15,000 nucleotides of DNA from Salpingoeca rosetta. Taxonomy: Eukaryota; Opisthokonta; Choanoflagellata; Craspedida; Salpingoecidae. Position numbers and translations under genes: made by a program. The stretch spans positions 50,348-65,347 of the forward strand of contig NW_004754898.1 in assembly GCF_000188695.1 (NCBI RefSeq). Direction: 5' to 3'. Every line of letters begins with the position of its first letter. Positions within the stretch are counted from its first letter, which is position 1. Positions 8,121 to 15,000 of the stretch are shown piece after piece. The notes under the pieces are model-generated. The model was given only the letters and a program-made list of their open reading frames with translations, was not told the DNA's origin and ran no database searches.

Positions 8121-9186
8121 TGTGTGTGTGGGTGGGTGTGTGTGGGTGTGTGGGTGTGTGTGTGTGTGGGTGTGTGGGTGTGTATGTATGTGTGTATGTA
8201 TGTGTGCATGTATGTATGTATGTGTGTATGTATGTATGTGTGTATGTATGTGTGTGTGTGTGTGTGTGGGGGGGGGGTTGTGTGTGTGTGTGTGGTTGTG
8301 GGTGTGAGTACAGCCGCGTGGGAGAACCCATGGGCCAGCTAGTGTGCGTAATGTTCGCTTTGATGCTTGTCTTGGCCACTCTTCACCCACAGGAGGCGTT
8401 AAGCTCTGTGTTCCTGAAAACCTAGACACTTCTGGCGCCACTCTCTACTGGACACGCTTCACGCTTGAAGACATTGTGTACGTGGCATAACAACTGCTTG
8501 CAGGCTCGCATTGTGTGCTCAGTCATTGCGTCGCGATACATTTGGTTCTCGTTCTGTTGTTGTAATGTGATATGGCTGCTCTCTCACGCTCGTAAGGCAC
8601 TCCTTGTTGTTGCTACTGTTGTCGTGCTTTTGCTTTGTTCGGTCACCCACCTACACACTGTCATTTTGTGTCCACAGCAAGGTTGCCCCTGATGCAAAGA
8701 CGGCCATGATCAAGTGCTCCAGCAACAAGCAGCTCACCAGCGCGCAAGCCTGTCCAGGGTGAGTCTTTGTGCGCACCGCACGTGCGTGCTGGAGCGTGCT
8801 GTCCCTATGGACCTCATGCTGGCGTTCAGTTGATTGCAAAAAGCTGTCTTGTTGACGTGCGCAGACACGTTCGTTGACAGTGGCCCACACGATGACACAC
8901 ACACGAACACTCACAAATACACAGGCCAGAACCCACGTCCCACACTTTTCACACACACAGAGCTCACCACACCACAATGCAACATTGTTGTTGCCGTTGG
9001 CCACCACCATCCCTTGCATCTTCTGTTCTTGGGGTTTGTAGGTTGGAGACGATATTCGTGCAGATGCTGAAGCGCTCCCTCGGGCTGACGCTGACGGCGC
9101 ACGTGGCCGCTGGTCGAGGCAACTTCGAGGACATTGATTTTGAAGACGTGCAGCAGTCTTCTTTCCTCTCCAAACTCTTTGCATAG
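3913..9186 (+). CDS. TIR-domain multi-pass membrane protein, 13-exon model
   Basis: Exons by reading frame and splice phase: 3913-4255, 4797-4974, 5128-5668, 5996-6102, 6440-6557, 6693-6735, 6924-7012, 7060-7135, 7393-7681, 7888-8003, 8393-8477, 8678-8758, 9042-9186. They total 2,211 nt, that is 736 residues plus TAG, and every phase closes. ATG3913 has A at -3; in-frame ATG3760 has a weak context. The N-terminus is acidic (DDMDDMDYMEGDD) with a dileucine-type EEEELL. A hydrophobic stretch at 157-173 is followed by three Arg. The TIR domain spans about 198-354, with Glu270 in SQNCCIEL. Membrane segments are at about 431-443, 455-471, 486-512 and 523-542. The C-terminal 140 residues match nothing I recognise. 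Known TIR domains assemble signalling complexes or cleave NAD+; which one applies here is not shown. The small exons 6 to 8 are the least certain. Confidence 0.75.
4568..4692. repeat. TG-rich microsatellite in intron 1 of the TIR gene
   Basis: The stretch is an imperfect TG/GC alternation ending in an uninterrupted TG run at about 4669-4692. It lies in the 541-bp intron between donor GTGAGA (4256) and acceptor TTGTAG (4796). Confidence 0.85.
5128..5668 (+). other. Exon encoding the TIR domain
   Basis: This single exon carries nearly the whole TIR fold. The betaA strand reads FAVSYSW (200-206). Then come CWIDI (226-230) and a BB-loop-like RNILPG (231-236), then ADAAIVFLSDQYL. SQNCCIEL follows, with Glu270 at the position of the catalytic glutamate of NAD-cleaving TIRs (SARM1, plant and bacterial enzymes). 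The last strand is RLVVIVSL (342-349). About 60 low-complexity residues separate the Glu helix from that strand, longer than usual, suggesting an inserted loop. The pattern resembles the TIR_2 group more than the Toll-receptor group. Flanking splice sites are CAG at 5127 and GTGCGT at 5669. Confidence 0.85.
5669..5816. repeat. G10 run and TG repeat at the start of intron 3 of the TIR gene
   Basis: Just after the donor at 5669 there is a run of ten G's (5688-5697). An interrupted TG/CATG repeat follows to about 5816. The cysteine- and valine-rich open frames here are by-products of the repeat. Confidence 0.85.
6127..6180. repeat. Perfect (GT)27 microsatellite
   Basis: There are 27 uninterrupted GT units in intron 4 of the TIR gene, beginning 24 nt downstream of the GTCCAG donor at 6103. 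Such a tract offers extra GT dinucleotides close to a weak donor. Confidence 0.95.
7247..7336. repeat. CA-rich repeat in intron 8 of the TIR gene
   Basis: An interrupted CA repeat with ACAT and ACGC variants lies inside the 257-bp intron 7136-7392. It runs in the CA orientation on the coding strand, unlike the TG tracts in other introns of this gene. Confidence 0.85.
7393..7681 (+). other. Exon encoding membrane segments of the TIR protein
   Basis: The exon begins after CAG at 7392 and ends before GTGAGC at 7682. It completes one long hydrophobic segment (486-512) and encodes a second (about 523-542, WLWIINPLIGIEYLL), followed by a weaker stretch, AGYLLAIVV. A strongly basic segment follows (RLRIGKRLR, then several Lys), which by the positive-inside rule should be cytosolic. 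The frame joins the upstream exon only if splicing goes directly from 7135 to 7393. Confidence 0.75.
8042..8300. repeat. Compound TG / TGGG / TATG repeat block in intron 10 of the TIR gene
   Basis: This is the largest repeat in the window, about 260 bp. It runs from TG units through G-enriched GTGGGTGTG variants (about 8115-8180) and GTATGTAT variants (about 8181-8250) to TG again, then G10 at 8268-8277. Long open frames on both strands (all Cys/Val or all His/Thr) come from the repeat and are not genes. Confidence 0.9.
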
Positions 9187-9625
9187 ATGGGTGTGGTGGT
9201 GGTGGTGGTTGTGGAGTGCCACAACAAGAGTTCCTACAAGAGCATCACAAGCCTTAAGCTTACATGGCCTCCATAGCCAACCGGGGTAAATGCTACAGAG
9301 CCTCTTTTATTCCGGCTGTGGAGGTGACGTTGTTTGCATTGTTACTCATCATGTGCTGTGTGTGCTTGCTTGGAGAGATGCTGGTACGTGCGCTGTGGGT
9401 TGTTGTGTGCTGGTCTCTGCTGGTGCAGTTAAGTGGTGCCAAGCAAGATAAAGACACTGCTTGCCGGTTGCTTGCTTTTGGTTCCATTGCTTGGTGTACA
9501 AAGGGATGGGACGGGTAACAGCACGAAGGGTCAGACCACGTGCACGGAGGGTAGGAACGGAAAGTGACAGTAACAGTTGCACGTGTAAACGAAAACGACG
9601 AACACTGAGTGCAGCGCCACACCGC
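9187..9625. other. Convergent 3' intergenic region
   Basis: The two genes on either side end here, the TIR gene from the left and the secreted-protein gene from the right, so 439 bp must hold both 3' UTRs. A short GGT run follows the TIR stop (about 9190-9210). I saw no canonical AATAAA on either strand and nothing else I can name. Confidence 0.6.
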
Positions 9626-10616
9626 TCACTCCTGAATGCGGAGAACACGTTCGCTGAATGACAGGGCGACACCACCTCCCGAGTTGATGGATGCACAGGC
9701 ACGAAGGGGAAACGGAAACGAGTCAAAGATGTTGGTGATTGTGTGGTCACAGCAGCCCATGTCATGCGACAATGGCTGATTTGGAGCGGACTGGAATGCG
9801 TCGCCAGCGTTGCCACTCGTGCAGTCTTGTGTTTCGAAGTTGCCGCTGCCCGGAAATGTTTCGATGGCAATCCAGTGGCCACTGGGCGCAGCTCCGAAAT
9901 CATCATCACAGGAGGTGGTGTACACCTGCACAAGTAGAAGCAGAAGCATGAAGGCGTATGGAGTGAGTTGGCATGGGCAGACGCACGGATACACGGCACA
10001 CATGCACACACAAGCACATTTGTATGCATGCACACTCACGTCAAAGTTGCGATTGCTCCTGCTCTTGCTTAGCGAGGAGATGCGCGTCACTTGCTCAGCT
10101 GTAAGATCGTGGCCACCGGATTTGTAGGCGATGTCAAAGTACGCTTCGCATTGCAGCGTGTCCACGTTCGCAGGGATTGTCCCGATGTACCACTCTCCGG
10201 TTAAGTCCTGCAATGTGAATGTGGATGACGCGGCTGTGACTGTGTCGAGAAACGTGGAATGGTTCGCAGGAGGCCAAGCACGCTGAGCAGTGGACACAGG
10301 GGCGGGCTTTTTGATGGTTTGACCAAAAGCGCGGTTATGATGTACCTGCAGGCGCTCCATGGCAGCGGAGCAATCACACTTGTACCAGTTTCTCAACGTC
10401 AGCTGGGAGAACATCCACCCAGTTGAGGAGAAGTTGCTTCCCTGCACATCCAACTCCACGAACCCGTCCATGCATGTAACCTGCGTGTGTAAATGCGAAT
10501 GTGAATGTGCATGACATGTGCGCATGCATGCATGGGCGTGCATGTGCGCGTGGAATCGGCGCAGCTGCTGTGCTGTTTTTCATTGACATGTTGTTCAGCA
10601 CTCAATCTTCACTGAA

Positions 10617-10667
<51 letters not shown>

Positions 10668-11764
10668 CCTCGCGCAAGTACGCCGCACCTGGAATGGCTC
10701 GGCTTCTCCAATGGAGATCCACTTTGTTCCGTCTGCATTCTCTGGAAAGCTGGGTCAGGCAAGGAATGGGTGAACAAGCACAGAGTACGCAAGTGTAAGC
10801 ACGGTACATAGGGGAGCAAGAACAGAGCCAACTGAGCACCAGGCAAGAGCACTCTCTAAGCTCACAGCAAACTGCATCGCCACACTCACTTTTCTTGAAT
10901 CGTCTTGCACGAGTACCCAACGTTTTCGCGTGTGTCGCCGTTGCTGCCAAGGTTTGTGGCTGGGATGCTGCTCATGTCACAAACCACGTGACGGGTGCCA
11001 TCCGCTTTGTGCCTCACGAAGTACACACCGGAGACAAAGCCAAGCTGCCGCAGCTATTGAAAACAGCAAGCGAGCATTTAAGTTCCAGGCAAAGCAAAGA
11101 AGCAAAAGTGGTGAGAGCCCACAGGACAGTCACACCACCACACCACGTACACCACACATACGCACACTCACGCACGCCACGCACACCACCACCACCACAC
11201 ACTCCCTCACTCACAATCACACCTCTTCGCAGCTTGATGCTGGGTTGAGTGCTTCCTTGCCAGGGATCGGAGACACACACTTGTCCTCAATCAACAGCTG
11301 TGTACACAAAATTGTAGAGCGTAACCACAATTGCAAACAAACATGATGACCGTCATTAGCATTGACAGCGTAGCAGGGCAGAGGTCTCACTCTCTTCCCA
11401 CACACATCAAGACAACACAGCAGAACTGCAGAAACGGGATAAGTCACAAAATCTGCGGACGCTTCGTACAACACATGGCAGCGTAAGTCTGCCCCACCTT
11501 TCCCTGTGCTGCACACGCCTTTATCGCTTGCACTTGTCCAAACAACTCCACGAGGTCCATGGCCTCCACCAAGACGGTGCCATTGCGTCCACTCTGCAGC
11601 ACGAGGTTGCCGTGGTCGTCCGCTGCAATGATTGGCTTCTGCTCAGCCGGTCCATCTCCCATCGTACCTTCACCAGCGACACATACCGCCATTACCACTG
11701 GCACCAGCACCAGCGACAACCGCACGCTCAACCATCTCATGCTGCTTTGTTTTGTGGTCGACAT
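9626..11764 (-). CDS. Secreted protein with a fibrinogen-like N-terminal motif, 7-exon model
   Basis: Exons in order on the minus strand: 11764-11498, 11297-11223, 11053-10890, 10749-10689, 10480-10346, 10207-10040, 9925-9626. They total 1,170 nt, that is 389 residues plus TGA, and all phases fit. A signal peptide is clear (RLSLVLVPVVMAVCVA, to about residue 30). Met9 (11740) has A at -3 and gives a more classical signal peptide than Met1. Residues 112-141 show C-x2-L-x3-G-x2-S-G-V-Y-x-V, then DG and V-V-C-D-M, the opening pattern of fibrinogen-related and collagen C-propeptide-type domains. The rest of that fold is not recognisable. Sequons lie at Asn61 and Asn205. Many cysteines and no second membrane segment suggest an extracellular soluble protein. 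Its function is unknown to me. Confidence 0.75.
10620..10668. repeat. (CA)n microsatellite in intron 4 of the secreted-protein gene
   Basis: This is a nearly perfect CA tract of about 24 units on the plus strand. It reads as GT on the coding strand, between exon 4 (ending 10689) and exon 5 (starting 10480). Confidence 0.9.
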
Positions 11765-12120
11765 GGAGACATGGAGACTTGGAGCGGAGCAAGGGAAAGG
11801 GAGCAGGACAAGGTGACACCCGAGGACGTGAGGACAAAGAGAGACAAGCCCAGACCAGACAAGCGACGCACAGCTGGAGCTGAGTGTCTTGTAGTTTGTG
11901 GTCGTCTCGCATCTGTTGCGGACAGAAGGGACGTTGGTTGTGGAGGATTTGCCATGTTCTCAACGAAAATTCCGGGGTGTTGGTGGCAACCGATTGCGAC
12001 ACCATAAGGTTTGCATTTTGTTCACTGCCGCCGCAACCGACAACCACCCAACGATCGACACAAACAACCAAACCAACCAAACCCCATCATCATCCAAACC
12101 CCCAGCCCACCACCATCGCC
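11765..12120. promoter_or_regulatory. Divergent promoter region
   Basis: The 356 bp between the start codons of two genes pointing away from each other must contain both promoters and 5' leaders. The TPP2 side has an A/C-rich, G-poor leader (about 12040-12118) with repeated ccaa units. I see no TATA box at a sensible distance and no motif I can name. That it is a promoter is inferred from the layout only. Confidence 0.55.
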
Positions 12121-13310
12121 ATGACCACTGTTGCCGACAACACGCATGCTGCTGAGCTGTCTGCGCTGATTCCCGCGCAAGAGACTGGTGCCCTTGCTAT
12201 TCAGGTCAGGTTGTCACGCGTGCAACGCACCACCTTGTTTGTGTCGCTGCGTTGCATTCCATGACGTCAGTGAACATCATCGGTTGCAAGCCTTCATTCT
12301 TGTTTCATTTGCGCTCTCTCACATTGCACGTTCCTCTGCTCTTCGTCTGCTGTGATTTGGGGAATAGCGCAACGACCCGGAGTGTGACGGGCGTGGCATC
12401 CGCATCGCCGTCTTTGACACGGGTATGTGTTTGGATTCTTCTATCTGCATGTGTTGTGTAGGCTTGAGCATGCACGAAAGAGTCATATCACGCCACTGTG
12501 GCTGACGCACGACCACATTTCGTTGCATATTCTCTCGCCCATCCATAACTTCAGGTGTCGACCCTGCGGCCCTTCATCTCAAGACCACCACCGATGGCAA
12601 GCCAAAGATCATCGACATCGTTGACACCACAGGTGTGTTGAATCGCGTTGTACTGCAACGCATAAACCGTTTTACTTGCTTGCACGTGTGTGTTTGTGTG
12701 CTTGCGCGTGTGTGTTTGTGTGCTTGTATGTTTGTGCGTGTGTGCTTGTTTGTTTGTGTGTTTGTGTTTACGTGTTTGTGTGAGTGTCTTTGTGTGAGTG
12801 TGTGTGCTTTTGCTTTCACGGGCATATGAACACGAGCACTGATAGTGATGGTTTGCAACGCATTCGTGTTCTCGACAGGGAGTGGTGACGTTGACATGAA
12901 GAAGGTTGTCAAGCTCGGAGATGACCGCTCCTTCAAGACGCTTACAGGCCGCACCTTCAAGGTTGCATTCGCGCGCATGCGCGTGCGTGTATGTACGTGT
13001 GCGTCGATGAGTAAGACGCTTGCGTTTGCGTGTGTGTGTGTGCTTGTGTGTCCTCGCCAGTGCGTGCATGCACACCTTTGCGCTCACCGATTACCCAATC
13101 AACTGCTTGAACAAACACGCGTGTGTGCAGGTGCCGGAGGCGTGGGCGTGCCCGAGTGGTGAAGTCCGTGTGGGCGTGAAGGCGGCCTTTGAGCTATTCC
13201 CAACGCCGCTGATTCGCCGACTCAAGGTGCGCACGTTGAGTCGAAGTGGCGACATACATGCAATGCACGCACGCACGGGCGAGGATGATCTCGTGTGACT
13301 CATCTTCCAA

Positions 13311-13349
<39 letters not shown>

Positions 13350-14517
13350 TGCACACACACACACACGCGCACACACCCATATGTATGCAGCGCAAGCGGA
13401 AGGAAGACTGGGAGAAGAAAGCGCGTGCAGTGACGCGGGCGGCGGAGGCCGAGGAGACGGCGGCAAAGGACAAGACCCCCGACGACGAGGTGCTGCACAC
13501 GAACACACGTGTTTACAACTTGCAACCTTGACTGTGCTTTGTTCTGTGTTGTGCGTTTGGAAGGCTGTGTGGTCGTGGAAGTGTTGAGATGGCGAGCGTT
13601 TGCTGTGTTCCAGTGTTCACCCCATCTTTCTCACCGCGTTTTTTAACACCTATTTGCTCTTTGCACTCTCCATCACCCTCTCCACCACTACTTCTTCACC
13701 ATCACCACCGCCCTCTCCACCACGCCCCCTGCAGGCACGGCTGAAGGAGCTCAAGGCGCGGGTTGGGGCGCTGTCGTCCCACGTGGGCGGATACGCAGAC
13801 CACGGGCCCGTCCTCGACTGCATCGCCTTCAACAACGGCACGGTGAGGACGAGGGAGGGATGAGGAGTTGGGCGGGGGAGGGGGATGAGACTTTTGATTG
13901 GATTGTGGATGTTGTTGTGGTTGTGGTTGTGGATGTGGTTGTGGTGGGTGCTACATGATAACGTGTGTTCATGTGCTGCTGTGACGCTGAAACACGCACC
14001 ACAATCGTGTGCCCATCGTTTGCATGCACCACAACCGTGCGCCCATCGTTTGCATGCGCGTGCGCGTATTTGTGTTTGTTTTGTTGTGCAGGAGTGGATG
14101 GCCGTGGTTGCTGACGAGACTGTGACGGACTTGAGCAGCGTCAGCCCCATGGGCGATTACAAGTCAGTAGAGCAAATTGATGGTACCAACAAGGCTCACA
14201 CTTGTATGCACACACTTGCACACCTGTGCGTTCTCACTGGCTTCTTTCTGCTTCTGTCTCTTGTTTTCTTTGCATCCTGTTGCGGGTTGCCTGCAGGCAA
14301 CGGCAGGAGTACGGCCTGTTCTCTGACGAGGACCAGATGTCGTACTCGTTCAAGTTCTACGCAGACGGCGACATCCTCTCCATCGTCACCACCTCAGGTG
14401 CCGGCGGTGGTGGTGGTGGTGGTGGAAATGGAGTGGTGATGTAATTGAAGCGGTGATGATGGAAATGGAGCGGTGTTGCCGCATACACGAGCGCTAGCAC
14501 ACGCACATGTAACATGT

Positions 14518-14548
<31 letters not shown>

Positions 14549-15000
14549 CACACACACACACATACACACACACACACATACACACACACACATACACAAC
14601 CTGCCAGGCTCGCACGGCACGCACGTTGCGGGCATCCTGGGAGCGCACGACGAGAGCAGCAGCGAGCGCAACGGCGTCGCGCCCGGGGTGCAGGTCGTCT
14701 CCGTGAAGATTGGGGACGGGCGCTTGGACTCGATGGAGACCGGTGCCGGCATCATCCGCGGTGTCAACGCCGCCATCGACAACGGCTGCCACCTCATCAA
14801 CATGTCCTTTGGCGAGGCAAGCGCCGTGCCAAACGCCGGGTACGTAAAGTGATGGTGTTGGTGGTTGTGGGTGGGGGTGACCTTGGTGATGGTGTCGGTG
14901 TTGGTCGTGGTGGTGGGTTTGCACATGGTTGCCGTCCTGTGTTATGGCGTTCATGTCTGTGCGTATTCGTGTGCATGCGACTGTCTTCGAAAGAGTCCAC
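12121..15000 (+). CDS. TPP2: Tripeptidyl-peptidase II, N-terminal part (3' partial)
   Basis: TPP2 is a giant cytosolic subtilisin-type (S8) exopeptidase that removes tripeptides from the N-termini of peptides released by the proteasome. Exons: 12121-12204, 12368-12422, 12555-12632, 12879-12961, 13131-13226, 13391-13489, 13735-13842, 14092-14162, 14297-14397, 14608-14839; the next intron starts GTACGT at 14840. They give 335 residues that follow the animal enzyme from end to end, including the long insert between the catalytic Asp and His that marks TPP2. Visible landmarks are FDTG (catalytic Asp45), TTDGKPK, DTTGSGDV, SHGTHVAGI (catalytic His261), RNGVAPG and SFGEA. The oxyanion Asn and catalytic Ser lie beyond the window; the full enzyme has about 1,250 residues. 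ATG12121 has G at -3. The exon-4 donor (GTTGCA, 12962) is weak but its position fits the family alignment. Confidence 0.95.
12678..12806. repeat. TG/TTTG-rich repeat in intron 3 of TPP2
   Basis: This is an irregular array of TGTGTTTG and TGTGCTTG units in the intron between 12633 and 12878, far less regular than the other microsatellites here. Confidence 0.75.
13312..13376. repeat. CA microsatellite in intron 5 of TPP2
   Basis: A perfect CA run (13312-13344) is followed after TGTATG by a second CA/CGCG run. It ends a few bases before the acceptor TATGCAG at 13390, where a pyrimidine tract would be expected. Confidence 0.85.
13996..14055. repeat. 30-bp tandem duplication in intron 7 of TPP2
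   Basis: Two adjacent 30-bp units, 13996-14025 and 14026-14055, differ only at two T/C positions (14005/14035 and 14010/14040). Each unit contains cccatcgtttgcat. The pair ends 36 bp before the exon starting at 14092, close to where a branch point would lie. Confidence 0.9.
14518..14597. repeat. CA microsatellite next to the acceptor of the TPP2 catalytic-His exon
   Basis: CA runs broken by TGTA and TACA lie from 14518 to 14597, and the acceptor CTGCCAG ends at 14607. The repeat takes the place of the usual pyrimidine tract. Confidence 0.85.

Noticed and set aside
7992..8425. Plus-strand open frames made of Cys, Val and Gly over the TG repeat
   Set aside because: These are direct translations of a microsatellite inside an intron. 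The phase-consistent splice from 8003 to 8393 skips it.
7350..8441. A 363-codon minus-strand open frame rich in His and Thr
   Set aside because: It covers two exons of the TIR gene in antisense and is kept open by the CA/TG repeat, which has no stop codons in several frames.
9349..10035. A 228-codon minus-strand frame running past the end of the secreted-protein gene
   Set aside because: It overlaps exon 7 (9925-9626) in a different frame and continues into the 3' intergenic region, with no splice or homology support.
13996..14055. A CRISPR-like repeat
   Set aside because: There are only two directly adjacent copies with no spacer, inside a eukaryotic intron.

Overview
This is a nuclear eukaryotic window. 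It shows spliceosomal GT-AG introns in all three phases, strong -3 A/G start contexts, and long TG/CA microsatellites lying almost entirely inside introns. The standard code fits, and TAG and TGA are both used as stops. The mix of an IP3-receptor-type channel, a TIR protein, a secreted protein with a fibrinogen-like start and tripeptidyl-peptidase II suggests a unicellular relative of animals, for example a choanoflagellate. That placement is inference; nothing here fixes the species. I see no rRNA, tRNA, CRISPR array or transposon.

Layout. (1) 1-3237, +: the 3' part of an IP3-receptor-like Ca2+ release channel (1,051 codons read without an intron), 5' end outside the window. (2) 3913-9186, +: a gene I modelled as 13 exons whose joined frame closes exactly at 736 residues. 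It has an acidic N-terminus, a TIR domain with the S-x-x-C-x-x-E-L motif of NAD-cleaving TIRs, a multi-pass membrane region and an unassigned C-terminal module. (3) 9626-11764, -: a 7-exon gene for a 389-residue secreted cysteine-containing protein with a fibrinogen-like opening motif, convergent with gene 2. (4) 12121 to beyond 15000, +: the first ten exons of tripeptidyl-peptidase II, with catalytic Asp45 and His261 visible, divergent from gene 3.

The intergenic gaps are 3238-3912 (one leader repeat), 9187-9625 (convergent 3' ends) and 11765-12120 (shared divergent promoter). Genes 2 to 4 are intron-dense, while the channel gene has one 3.1-kb exon.

The item most worth attention is gene 2. 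Its TIR domain lies N-terminal to several membrane segments, the reverse of the Toll-receptor order, and keeps the putative NADase glutamate. Next is the IP3-receptor-like channel, whose selectivity-filter region lacks the usual glycine-rich sequence. A functional link between these two neighbours through NAD-derived Ca2+ signalling is speculation.
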